Shown: one piece after another, positions 24,137-33,883 of the stretch
Layout: each line of letters begins with the position of its first letter
Position numbering within the stretch: the stretch's first letter is position 1
Assembly: GCF_001314875.1 (NCBI RefSeq)
Contig: NZ_LJZS01000021.1
Coordinates: forward strand, 1 to 64,000
Source: Halomonas sp. HL-48
GTDB taxonomy: Bacteria > Pseudomonadota > Gammaproteobacteria > Pseudomonadales > Halomonadaceae
Direction: 5' to 3'
DNA: 64,000 nt
Made by a program: the position numbers and the translations under genes
The notes under the pieces: generated by a model
What the model saw: the letters and a program-made list of their open reading frames with translations, nothing else
What the model was told of the DNA's origin: nothing
Database searches by the model: none

Positions 24137-24153
24137 CTTAAAGAAGAGTTAAA
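24137..24153. promoter_or_regulatory. PmrA-box-like repeat, imperfect copy
   Basis: CTTAAA-N5-GTTAAA, an approximate match to the PmrA half-site pair YTTAAK-N5-YTTAAK, lies 130 bases upstream of the glycosyltransferase start in the divergent promoter region. Confidence 0.35.
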
Positions 24154-24225
24154 CTGCGCAAGAGGTTTGCAAAATAGGGTGGTTGGATTCAGATGCGTAT
24201 GCCTTGTGTGGTATACGTTGCCGTA

Positions 24226-24242
24226 TTTAAGAAAAGCTTAAG
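24226..24242 (+). promoter_or_regulatory. PmrA-box-like operator before the response regulator
   Basis: TTTAAGAAAAGCTTAAG fits YTTAAK-N5-YTTAAK, the direct repeat recognised by PmrA/BasR, with both half-sites perfect. It lies 43 bases before the response regulator start, a suitable place for autoregulation. Confidence 0.6.
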
Positions 24243-24284
24243 TTTTGGTAGCCAAGATAGCGGTTTGTCGATTGAGGAAGCAGC

Positions 24285-24947
24285 ATGCGTGCACTGCTAA
24301 TAGAAGATGACCCCTTGCTGGGGGATGGCATTAAGACGGCACTGGAACGCGAAGGGTACACGGTCGATTGGTTTATGCTTGGCCGCGAGGCAATCAGCGC
24401 TATCAGCGGCGAGACCTTCAGTGTGATTATTTTGGATCTTGGTCTGCCCGATATGGACGGTATGCAGGTACTGCATTTACTCCGTCAGCAATCCACGCTG
24501 CCTATTCTGATTTTGACGGCCCGCGATGCGATGGAAGACCGTATTGGCGGCTTAGATGCGGGGGCGGATGACTATGTGCTCAAGCCTTTCAATTTGCAGG
24601 AGTTACTTGCCCGTTTGCGTGTCGTCATGCGCCGTGCTGAGGGGCGTGCTTCGCAAATATTGACGCTGGGGGCGCTGAGTATTGATGAAGCTCGTCATGC
24701 GGTGAGTTGGCGGGGTAAAGACGTAAAGTTGGGCCGACGTGAGTATGCCTTATTGTTAGAGTTAGCAAGGCACCCGGACAGGGTGCTCTCTCGTCCTCGT
24801 TTAGAAAACTTGCTTTACGGTTGGGGCGACGAGGTAGAGTCCAACGCGGTGGAAGTTCACATTCATCATCTGCGTAAAAAGCTTGAAAAGCATCTGATTA
24901 TTAACGTGCGCGGGATTGGCTACCGGCTGGATAGCCAAGCACAATGA
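24285..24947 (+). CDS. OmpR-family response regulator, PmrA/QseB-like
   Basis: A 220-residue regulator. The receiver domain has the acidic pair EDD at 7-9, phospho-acceptor aspartate 51 (ILDLGLPDMDG) and lysine in YVLKPF. The C-terminal winged helix (about 125-218) ends LRKKLEKHLIINVRGIGYRL. The closest known types are PmrA and QseB. Its stop overlaps the histidine kinase start by four bases (ATGA). The adjacent eptA and dgkA genes and the upstream PmrA-like box support a PmrA role, inferred. Confidence 0.93.
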   Translation: MRALLIEDDPLLGDGIKTALEREGYTVDWFMLGREAISAISGETFSVIILDLGLPDMDGMQVLHLLRQQSTLPILILTARDAMEDRIGGLDAGADDYVLKPFNLQELLARLRVVMRRAEGRASQILTLGALSIDEARHAVSWRGKDVKLGRREYALLLELARHPDRVLSRPRLENLLYGWGDEVESNAVEVHIHHLRKKLEKHLIINVRGIGYRLDSQAQ

Positions 24948-26341
24948 GATCGATACGGCGCTATCTACTCCGCACGCTGGCCATTACCATGACTGTCGCT
25001 GGGGGCGTTGCGGTTACCGCGGCTTACTTAATTACCGATCACGAGCTAGAAGAAATTCTCGATACACAGCTCAGTCTGCATAGCCGGATTGTGGCTGGCC
25101 AACTCGATCCCGATGCCACCCAAGACGACTATGCTCGTCTCGCTACACGGATGAGCCTTCCAGAACACCCTGCCCGACAATATAGCGAAGGCGATGCGAT
25201 AATCACTGCCGACAATATTACCCCCAAGCTCTATCACGAAGAAGAACTGAAATTAGTGCTGGGCTTTTGGGACGCACAAGGATCGCCGAAACTACTGGGA
25301 GGCAGGTGGAATGATGCCGGGCCATTTCCCTCGCCGCATGAAGAAGGTTTCCGCTGGGAAAACTACGATGGACATCGCTGGCGAGTGTTCAGCATGTTCG
25401 ATGTTGCCAGCGATACCTGGATCAGCATGGGGTTGCGGAGTTCGTTTCATAATGAAGTGGTGGAGCGCATCACCTGGAACAATTTATTGCCGATGCTCTT
25501 TTTGCTGCCACTCATCCTTTGGCTGATGAGTCGTATTATCCGGCGGGGTGTTGCGCCCATCCAAGCCCTTTCCAGTCAGGTACAAAACCGCTCTGCCCAT
25601 GACTTGCGTAAAATCGATAACCCGGTTCCTCATGAGCTTAATGGATTACGCCAATCGCTGAACGACTTTATCGCCCGATTGAAAGAAACGTTAGAGCGTG
25701 AAAGGCGCTTCACCGCAGATGCGGCCCATGAATTACGCACTCCCTTGGCAGCACTGAGAATCCACTTAGATAATGCGCAGGCAGGGGGAGAGCAATCATT
25801 ACAAAAGGCTTATGTCGGAGTTGAGCGGCTTCAGCGGGTGGTAGAACAACTGCTTATTTTGGCTCGATTGGATCAAGTTGCCACAACCTCACCGGCCACT
25901 ATCGACCTCTATCCGATTATTGCTGAATTGGTAGCCGAGCTGTGGCCACTCGCTGAAGCACGATATCAGCACTTAAAGCTAACCGGCTTAACCCGGTTAG
26001 AGGTTCGCGCCGACGAAGTCGAGGTAGGGATTCTTTTTCGTAACCTACTGGATAACGCCTTGCGATATACGCCTGAAGGCGGTCAAGTGGAGGTAGAATT
26101 AGCGCTTTTGGAAGGATTGCCTCAACTCACGGTGAGAGACACTGGCCCCGGACTCCCCGAGTCACTTTTGGATAAAGTCACTGAGCGCTTTAGGCGCGCT
26201 TCTGGTCAGGGCACCACCGGCAGCGGATTGGGTTTATCGATTGTCTCTGAGTTAGTTCAACGCCAACAAGCAATTCTTACCCTCACCAACCGTGAGCCTA
26301 GTGGGCTTGAGGTAAGCGTGAGGTGGGAACTTCCTACGTGA
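24944..26341 (+). CDS. Sensor histidine kinase, PmrB/QseC-like
   Basis: A 465-residue membrane kinase. There is one N-terminal membrane helix (about 8-30), a periplasmic sensor region to about 175, a second helix (LLPMLFLLPLILWLM), a HAMP segment, the DHp domain with phospho-histidine 262 in FTADAAHELRTPLAAL, and a catalytic domain with NLLDNALRYTPEGG and DTGPGLP. The periplasmic domain has acidic stretches (EEEL, DHELEE) that could bind metals, as in PmrB, but no clear ExxE iron motif was identified. It works with the response regulator encoded just before it. Confidence 0.93.
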   Translation: MRSIRRYLLRTLAITMTVAGGVAVTAAYLITDHELEEILDTQLSLHSRIVAGQLDPDATQDDYARLATRMSLPEHPARQYSEGDAIITADNITPKLYHEEELKLVLGFWDAQGSPKLLGGRWNDAGPFPSPHEEGFRWENYDGHRWRVFSMFDVASDTWISMGLRSSFHNEVVERITWNNLLPMLFLLPLILWLMSRIIRRGVAPIQALSSQVQNRSAHDLRKIDNPVPHELNGLRQSLNDFIARLKETLERERRFTADAAHELRTPLAALRIHLDNAQAGGEQSLQKAYVGVERLQRVVEQLLILARLDQVATTSPATIDLYPIIAELVAELWPLAEARYQHLKLTGLTRLEVRADEVEVGILFRNLLDNALRYTPEGGQVEVELALLEGLPQLTVRDTGPGLPESLLDKVTERFRRASGQGTTGSGLGLSIVSELVQRQQAILTLTNREPSGLEVSVRWELPT

Positions 26342-26671
26342 ACGGGCGTAAAAAATCGTATTTTTCTGGTCAATAGACACCTCGTGAACGATGACAATAT
26401 TAACACCTATGTTGGTGTCCGGATTTATTGAACCACTTGAGACCTCGCCCCAAACGCAGCCAGCGCTTTTGCGGCCCGCCACCCAAGGGGGTAAAAAGGC
26501 GAAAGCAGTGGCAAGCGCGGACCAAGAGTGGGAAGAGTTTTAAGGATCAAGGTCGAAGGCTGCCTGATAAGCTCTTGGTTTAAGGCGGTAGGCGCTGGAT
26601 AACGATTCAGCGGTTAAAAAAACGCCACCGCCCTCACTCTGTGGGGGCGGTGGCGTTTTGCAGGGCGTTAA
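26342..26671. other. Intergenic region between the histidine kinase and preA
   Basis: No convincing gene is seen here. The only short frames lack ribosome binding sites and conserved character. The right part holds the terminator of the pyrimidine operon (26619-26659). Confidence 0.6.
26619..26659 (-). terminator. Intrinsic terminator of the pyrimidine degradation operon
   Basis: AAAACGCCACCGCCC and GGGCGGTGGCGTTTT form a perfect 15-bp stem starting 12 bases after preA on the minus strand, with T-rich tails on either strand. It can stop transcription in both directions, so it also serves the two-component system. Confidence 0.88.
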
Positions 26672-28006
26672 TCAAGAGGCCGCGCGGAAGGGGTTGCGCG
26701 GGTCGTCATCCCAGGCCAGGAAAGGCTTGCCGGTTTCCTGCGGCACCATGGTGATGCAGTTTTCCACCGGGCAGGTAATCTGGCACAGGTTGCAGCCCAC
26801 GCACTCTTCTTCGATCACTTCGTAGCGGCGCGCGCCGTCTTTTTCGGTGAGCTTGGCAATCGACTGGTGGGAGGTATCCTCGCAGGCGATATAGCAGCGG
26901 CCGCACTCGATACACAGGTCCTGGTCGATCTTGGCGATGGTCTTGAAGTTGATATCCAGATGCTTCCAGTCGGTGGTCTGGGGGATCGCCTTGCGCGAGA
27001 ACGCCTCGATCGAGTCGTAGCCCTTCTCCGCCATCCAGCGGGAGAGGCCATCCTTCATCTCCTCCACGATGCGAAAGCCGTTGAGCATCGCCGCGGTACA
27101 CACCTGCACGCTGCCCGCGCCGAGTGCGATAAACTCCGCCGCATCCCGCCAGGTGGAAATGCCGCCAATGCCGGAAATGGGCAGCGTGGGTGTGGCTGGG
27201 TCGCGGGCGATCTCCGCCACCATGTTCATGGCGATGGGCTTCACGGCGCTGCCGCAGTAGCCGCCGTGGGTGCTCAGGTGGCCGACGGTGGGCTTGGCGA
27301 CCATGTTGTCCAGGTCGATGCTGGTGATCGAATTGATAGTGTTGATCAGCGATACCGCGTCGGCGCCGCCGCGCAGCGCCGCCTGAGAACCCGCGCGGAT
27401 ATCGGTGATATTCGGCGTCAGCTTTACGATCACCGGTTTGGAGTAGTGCTTTTTACACCAGTAGGTGACTTTCTCGATCAGGTCCGGGTTTTGGCCTACC
27501 GCCGCGCCCATGCCGCGTTCCGGCATGCCGTGGGGGCAGCCCAGGTTTAGCTCGATGCCGTCCGCGCCGGTGGCTTCCACCAGCGGTAGGATATACGCCC
27601 AGGCTTCCTCGTTGCATGGCACCATGATGGAGACGATCAACGCGCGGTCGGGCCAGTCCTTTTTCACCTGGGTGATTTCTTCAAGGTTGATCTCAAGCGA
27701 GCGGTCGGTAATCAGCTCGATGTTGTTAAAGCCGATCACCTCGCGGTTCTTGCCGTAGTGGGCCGAATAGCGCGACGAAACGTTCACCGCAGGCGGCTCT
27801 TCGCCGAGGGTTTTCCACACCACGCCGCCCCAGCCCGCCTCATAGGCGCGCACCACGTTGTAGGCCTTGTCGGTGGGCGGTGCAGAGGCCAGCCAGAACG
27901 GGTTGGGGGCTTTAATACCGGCGAAGTTCACCGACAGGTCAACGCCGTTGACCACGCTGGCACCGCTGTCGTGCTTGCCCGGTGGGGTAAAGTTGAGGGT
28001 ATTCAT
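26672..28006 (-). CDS. preA: NAD-dependent dihydropyrimidine dehydrogenase subunit PreA
   Basis: A 444-residue FMN TIM-barrel subunit that reduces uracil and thymine to the 5,6-dihydro forms. The barrel contains LNLGCPHGMPERGMGAAVGQ and SLINTINSITSIDLDNM, with the catalytic loop near GGYCGSAVKPIAM. A C-terminal ferredoxin extension has two [4Fe-4S] motifs, CIECGRCYIACEDTSHQSI and CVGCNLCQITCPVENC. It overlaps preT by four bases, so the two subunits are translationally coupled. Confidence 0.95.
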   Translation of the reverse strand: MNTLNFTPPGKHDSGASVVNGVDLSVNFAGIKAPNPFWLASAPPTDKAYNVVRAYEAGWGGVVWKTLGEEPPAVNVSSRYSAHYGKNREVIGFNNIELITDRSLEINLEEITQVKKDWPDRALIVSIMVPCNEEAWAYILPLVEATGADGIELNLGCPHGMPERGMGAAVGQNPDLIEKVTYWCKKHYSKPVIVKLTPNITDIRAGSQAALRGGADAVSLINTINSITSIDLDNMVAKPTVGHLSTHGGYCGSAVKPIAMNMVAEIARDPATPTLPISGIGGISTWRDAAEFIALGAGSVQVCTAAMLNGFRIVEEMKDGLSRWMAEKGYDSIEAFSRKAIPQTTDWKHLDINFKTIAKIDQDLCIECGRCYIACEDTSHQSIAKLTEKDGARRYEVIEEECVGCNLCQITCPVENCITMVPQETGKPFLAWDDDPRNPFRAAS

Positions 28007-29382
28007 GCGGCCTCCTGCTTGGCGGTAAGCGCCTGATGAATGGCGTGGGCGGCCAACTTGCCGTGCTGCACGGCCTGTACGGTGAGATCCTGGCCGGGCT
28101 TGATGCAGTCACCGCCGGCGTAAACGTTAGGTAGCGACGTTTGGAACATCTCATTAACGTGAATACGTTCGCCGTCACGGGCGAGCTCAGCAGCGGTAGC
28201 GTCGCTGAGACTTTCATCGTCAAAGCCCTGACCGATCGCCTTGAAGATGGCATCGGCGGCAATCTCGAAGGTGTCGTCGGTGGTCGTCAATTGCCCCGCT
28301 TGATCTCGGGTCTTGGCAAAGCGCATACCCGCTACGCGTCCTTCTGCATCCAGCAGAATGTCATCGGGCTGCGCCCAGGTGATCATGCGCACGCCGTTGG
28401 CTTTGGCGATCTCCTGTTCATGATCGGTGGCGGACATCGACTCGACGCCGCGGCGGTAGACCAGCGTTACCTCGGTGGCACCCAGGCGGGCCATCTGCGT
28501 CGCCATATCGATGGCGGTATTGCCCGCACCGATCACGATGCAGCGCTTGGCGACTGCCAGGCTGCCCAGGTCATCGGTTTGGCGCAGGGTCTTGATGTAG
28601 TCCACGGCGGGCATCAGGCCTGGTGCATCTTCCCCAGTGAGGCCTAAGGCGCGGCTGGCACCCAAGCCCAAGCCGAGGAATACGCTGTCGTACTGCTTGT
28701 GCAGATTAGCGAGTTCAAGGTTGTCGCCAAGGCGCTTCCCATACTGAATATCGATGCCGCCGATCTCGAGCAGAAACTCGACTTCCTTGCGGGCGAAGTC
28801 ATCGGTCATCTTGTAGCGGGCGATGCCGTATTCGTTCAGTCCTCCGGGCTTTTGCTCGGCCTCGAAGATGGTCACCTGATGGCCGAGCATCGCCAGTCGG
28901 TGCGCGCAGGAGAGCCCCGCCGGCCCGGCGCCGACCACGGCCACATGACGGCCGGTGGAGGCCCCCCGCTTAAACGGGTGGCCATCGAACTGCATGTGGT
29001 CGGTGGCGTGACGCTGCAGCAAGCCGATCAGCACCGGCTGGCATTCGGCGTCGTGGTTGCGCACGCAGCTGCGCTCGCAAAGGATTTCTGTCGGGCACAC
29101 CCGGGCGCAGCTGCCGCCCAGGATGTTGGCTTCCAGGATGGTTTCCGCCGCGCCGTTGACGTTGTTTTCGCTGATCTGGCGGATGAAGCTCGGGATGTCG
29201 ATCTCCGACGGGCAGGCCTCCACGCAGGGCGCATCGAAGCAGTAGAGACAGCGCTGACTTTCGATCATCGCCTGGCGATGGGTCAGCGGCGGGTGCAGGT
29301 CGCTAAAGTTGTTTGCCAGCGTAGCCGGCTCAAAGGTGCCGACCTCTTTTGCGCTGGGTAGGTGGTTCAGTGGGCTAGTCAC
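28003..29382 (-). CDS. preT: NAD-dependent dihydropyrimidine dehydrogenase subunit PreT
   Basis: A 459-residue flavoprotein of the GltD/PreT type that passes electrons from NADH through FAD and Fe-S clusters to PreA. N-terminal cysteine motifs CLYCFDAPCVEACPSEIDIPSFI and GGSCARVCPTEILCERSCVR bind [4Fe-4S] clusters; FAD binding is at VVGAGPAGLSCAHRL and NAD binding at VIGAGNTAIDMA. GTG 29382, with GGAGG upstream, is chosen; the track's start at 29442 adds an unconserved extension that runs into the intergenic gap. First step of the reductive pathway. Confidence 0.93.
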   Translation of the reverse strand: MTSPLNHLPSAKEVGTFEPATLANNFSDLHPPLTHRQAMIESQRCLYCFDAPCVEACPSEIDIPSFIRQISENNVNGAAETILEANILGGSCARVCPTEILCERSCVRNHDAECQPVLIGLLQRHATDHMQFDGHPFKRGASTGRHVAVVGAGPAGLSCAHRLAMLGHQVTIFEAEQKPGGLNEYGIARYKMTDDFARKEVEFLLEIGGIDIQYGKRLGDNLELANLHKQYDSVFLGLGLGASRALGLTGEDAPGLMPAVDYIKTLRQTDDLGSLAVAKRCIVIGAGNTAIDMATQMARLGATEVTLVYRRGVESMSATDHEQEIAKANGVRMITWAQPDDILLDAEGRVAGMRFAKTRDQAGQLTTTDDTFEIAADAIFKAIGQGFDDESLSDATAAELARDGERIHVNEMFQTSLPNVYAGGDCIKPGQDLTVQAVQHGKLAAHAIHQALTAKQEAA

Positions 29383-29416
29383 AGTAGAGCCTCCGCTGTT
29401 GTTATGGGCACAGCTG

Positions 29417-30868
<1,452 letters not shown>

Positions 30869-30903
30869 TTATGTTCTCTCGGCAGATGCACAAGCCGATC
30901 GCA

Positions 30904-31770
30904 TCATTCGCCGTCGGTCAGGCGGGTATAGGTCTCGGGGCGGCGGTCGCGGAAGAACTGCCAGTTGTTGCGCACCTCGCGCACCATGTCCAAATCGATC
31001 TCGTGGACCAGCAGCTCGTCCTCGGTCTCGCTGGCCTGGGCCTCGATCTTGCCGCGCGGGTTGACGATGTAGCTGGAGCCGTAAAAGTCGCCGATATTCC
31101 AGGGGGCTTCGGTGCCGACACGGTTGATGGCGGCGATAAAGCAGCCGTTGGCGGCGGCGGAGGCGGGCTGCTCAAGCTCCCACAGGTACTGGGAAAGCCC
31201 GGCCACGGTGGCAGAAGGATTGAAAATCACCTCGGCGCCGTTGAGGGCCAGTGCCCGCCAGCCTTCGGGGAAGTGGCGGTCGTAGCAGATATACACGCCG
31301 ATCTTGCCAAAAGCGGTGTCGAACACCGGCCAGTTGGATTGCCCCGGCTTGAAGAAGAATTTTTCCCAGAACCCGGCTACCTGCGGAATATGGGTTTTGT
31401 GGTACTTGCCCAGGTAGCTGCCATCGGCGTCGAACACGGCCGCTGTGTTGTAATACACGCCGGTTTCGGTTTCCTCAAAGACGGGCACGATAATCACCAT
31501 GCGGTGTTTGGCGGCCAGCTTCTGCATCATCTGGCAGGTGGGGCCTTCCGGCACTCGCTCGGCGGCGGCGTACCACTTGGTGTCCTGACTGGGACAGAAG
31601 TAGGGCTGGTTGAACACTTCCTGGAAACAGAGCACCTGCACGCCCTGCTCGGCGGCTTGCTCTACCAACGGCAGGTGAGCCTCGTTCATGGCGTCACGAA
31701 TCGCCGCCGGTTCCAGGTCGGTGCTGGTTTTTAGCCCCATTTGAATCAGGCCGATTTTCATCTTCTGCAT
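30904..31770 (-). CDS. Beta-ureidopropionase (nitrilase superfamily)
   Basis: A 288-residue carbon-nitrogen hydrolase with the catalytic triad glutamate in CFQEVFNQPYF, lysine in KYHKTHIPQV and cysteine in VYICYDRHFPEGWR. It hydrolyses N-carbamoyl-beta-alanine to beta-alanine, CO2 and ammonia, the third reductive-pathway step. The sequence belongs to the CN-hydrolase type rather than the M20 amidohydrolase type used by some bacteria. ATG 31770 with GGGAGTG upstream is preferred; the track's extension to 31857 is not conserved. It is the first gene of the four-gene operon and faces the permease. Confidence 0.93.
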   Translation of the reverse strand: MQKMKIGLIQMGLKTSTDLEPAAIRDAMNEAHLPLVEQAAEQGVQVLCFQEVFNQPYFCPSQDTKWYAAAERVPEGPTCQMMQKLAAKHRMVIIVPVFEETETGVYYNTAAVFDADGSYLGKYHKTHIPQVAGFWEKFFFKPGQSNWPVFDTAFGKIGVYICYDRHFPEGWRALALNGAEVIFNPSATVAGLSQYLWELEQPASAAANGCFIAAINRVGTEAPWNIGDFYGSSYIVNPRGKIEAQASETEDELLVHEIDLDMVREVRNNWQFFRDRRPETYTRLTDGE

Positions 31771-31931
31771 CAGACACTCCCTCTTATTAGCGTTAGGCCA
31801 AAGTGTTGGTGTTATTTGATGTTCTGTTTTAAGCGGGTGGTTTTCAAAGCTGACCATTAGGACAGCTTTTAAGAAAGTATCGTCAGGTTGTGCGTTTTAG
31901 CAAGTCAGTTGGTAGTTTTTTTATGGTGATG

Positions 31932-31950
31932 TTTAACTCATTGAGTTAAA
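31932..31950. promoter_or_regulatory. Palindromic operator candidate of the pyrimidine locus
   Basis: TTTAACTCATTGAGTTAAA has two 9-base arms around one central base. It lies 162 bases upstream of the ureidopropionase start. It does not match the RutR consensus (TTGACCANNTGGTCAA), and its symmetric T/A positions do not fit a simple LysR T-N11-A either. Confidence 0.55.
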
Positions 31951-32203
31951 TTGATTTTTTTATTTTAGCCTTGAGGAATCCCTAATCTGGTGAAGGTGCG
32001 CACTGTTTTGGGTGCTTGGTTTAATGGTTTTAAATCAGCAGCTTGAACTTTTTTATTGAAAATAAGCGCAGGTTTTTATGTTTAAAATTGGTGCAAATAT
32101 TTTTTTTGATCTAGCCTTTTTGAGTCCGCCGGGTATTCGGTGACTCAGAAGTCGGCAAGATGACGACAACAATAAAATTCTTGTCCTGGAAGACAGTTTT
32201 TGA

Positions 32204-32215
32204 TCAATGAGTTAA
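32204..32215 (-). promoter_or_regulatory. Second copy of the operator motif near the permease
   Basis: TCAATGAGTTAA reads TTAACTCATTGA on the other strand, identical to 12 bases of the palindrome at 31932. It lies 94 bases before the permease start. Two copies on the two sides of the divergent region support a common regulator. Confidence 0.5.
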
Positions 32216-32309
32216 GTGGCTAGAATGACTTAGTCGGCACGCTTATTGCTTGAAACTACCTCAGACCGTGAGGGTTTTCTGGGAAGCGGATGACACTGAG
32301 GAGAGACCA

Positions 32310-33830
32310 ATGACGAAAACAACCTCTCAGATGGTAGATCGAGAAGGGCTGGTTGAGCTGGACGTGGGGGATGATGTTCGCGACAGCTCACGTTTCAATG
32401 AGGATATTGCCCCTACCCGGGCAAGCGAGCGCACTTGGTCAAAGTGGAATATCGCCGCGCTGTGGGTGGGCATGGCGATCTGCGTGCCCACTTATACGCT
32501 GGGAGGCGTATTAACCGCCTACTTCGGCCTGAGCGTGGGCGAGGCGCTGTTAGCGATATTGCTCGCCAACGTAATTGTCTTGATTCCGCTTACGCTCAAT
32601 GCTTTCCCGGGTACAAAATTCGGGATCCCTTTTCCCGTGGTGCTGCGCTCGTCGTTTGGTATTTTTGGCTCTAACGTGCCCTGTTTGGTGCGTGCGCTCG
32701 TCGGCTGCGGGTGGTTCGGTATTCAGACCATGTTCGGCGGCCTGGCCATTCACCTGCTGCTTTCCGAGTTGATACCGGCCTGGGCCGCACTGGGCGGGGT
32801 TGGCGAAGTCATAGGCTTCTTCGTGTTCGGTGCGATGAACCTGTATGTAGTGATTCGCGGTGCAGAATCGATCAAATGGCTTGAGACGTTTGCCGCCCCT
32901 TTGCTGCTGGCCGTCGGCATCGGGCTGATGGTCTGGGCGTGGCCACATACGTCAATGACCGAGTTGCTGGCGCAGCCGCCATCGCGGCCTGAGGGGGCCT
33001 CGGTGTATGGCTACTTCTTTGCCGGATTAACCGCCATGGTGGGGTTCTGGGCCACGCTGTCGCTGAATATTCCTGACTTCAGCCGCTTTGCCAAAAGCCA
33101 GAAAGACCAAATTGTTGGCCAGGTGATTGGGCTGCCGCTGACGATGTTTTTCTTTGCTGCGTTAGGCGTGGTGATGACCGCTGCCTCCGAAACCTTGGTA
33201 GGTCAGACCGTCGCCGACCCCGTGCGTCTTATCGGCTTTATCGACAACCCTTTCTGGGTAGTGCTGGCGATGCTGCTGATTATCATCGCCACCATTTCAA
33301 CCAATACCGCCTCCAACATCGTCTCGCCCACCAATGATTTCCAGAACATTGCGCCCAAGCTGATCAATCAGACGCGTGGCGTACTGATGACCGGTGCGGT
33401 GGGTGTGCTGCTGATGGGCTACGACCTGCTGCAAAAGGCGGGCCTGATTCCTCCGGGGCTGTCGCTTGAACAGATGTACTCCAACTGGCTGCTGGGGTAT
33501 TCGAGCCTGCTAGGGCCGATCGCGGGGATCATGGCGGTGGATTACTTCCTGATCAAGCAGCAGCGTCTGGACGTCCCCAGCCTGTACATGGATAACCATG
33601 CCTACCCCGCCGTCAATATCGCCGGCTTCATCGCCTTTGGCGTGCCGGTGGCGCTGACCTTGATTGCGCTGACCACGGGGACCATGTACTGGTTCTATGA
33701 CTACGGCTGGTTCACCGGCTCGGCGCTGGGCGCGATTGTTTACTACATCGCAAGCCAGGTACTGGCCACGGCTCCGTCGGTGGGGCCGGCGCCGGTGGCT
33801 GACCGGGAGCCAAGCGAGCAGCTACCCTAG
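32310..33830 (+). CDS. NCS1 family nucleobase permease
   Basis: A 506-residue transporter with about twelve membrane segments and the NCS1 features FPVVLRSSFGIFGSNVP and GFWATLSLNIPDFSRFAKSQKDQ. NCS1 members import uracil, allantoin, hydantoins or thiamine by cation symport. The start at 32310 follows GAGGAGA; the track adds 20 unconserved residues. It faces the pyrimidine degradation operon, so uracil, thymine or dihydropyrimidine uptake is the best inference. An acidic N-terminal tail (about 45 residues) is cytosolic. Confidence 0.92.
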   Translation: MTKTTSQMVDREGLVELDVGDDVRDSSRFNEDIAPTRASERTWSKWNIAALWVGMAICVPTYTLGGVLTAYFGLSVGEALLAILLANVIVLIPLTLNAFPGTKFGIPFPVVLRSSFGIFGSNVPCLVRALVGCGWFGIQTMFGGLAIHLLLSELIPAWAALGGVGEVIGFFVFGAMNLYVVIRGAESIKWLETFAAPLLLAVGIGLMVWAWPHTSMTELLAQPPSRPEGASVYGYFFAGLTAMVGFWATLSLNIPDFSRFAKSQKDQIVGQVIGLPLTMFFFAALGVVMTAASETLVGQTVADPVRLIGFIDNPFWVVLAMLLIIIATISTNTASNIVSPTNDFQNIAPKLINQTRGVLMTGAVGVLLMGYDLLQKAGLIPPGLSLEQMYSNWLLGYSSLLGPIAGIMAVDYFLIKQQRLDVPSLYMDNHAYPAVNIAGFIAFGVPVALTLIALTTGTMYWFYDYGWFTGSALGAIVYYIASQVLATAPSVGPAPVADREPSEQLP

Positions 33831-33852
33831 TCGTTGTTGCTTGCCTTGCAGA

Positions 33853-33881
33853 CCAACACCCGGCCATGTGCCGGGTGTTGG
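33853..33881. terminator. Bidirectional terminator between the permease and LysR
   Basis: CCAACACCCGGC and GCCGGGTGTTGG form a perfect 12-bp stem with a five-base loop, between two converging genes. There is no long T run on either side. Confidence 0.7.
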
Positions 33882-33883
33882 CG

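Larger units (their letters stand above)
31771..32309. other. Divergent promoter region of the pyrimidine locus
   Basis: About 540 AT-rich bases with no credible gene separate the degradation operon from the permease. It holds a perfect palindrome at 31932-31950 and a second copy of part of it at 32204-32215; the permease start is at 32310. The length suggests complex control of both sides. Confidence 0.7.
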
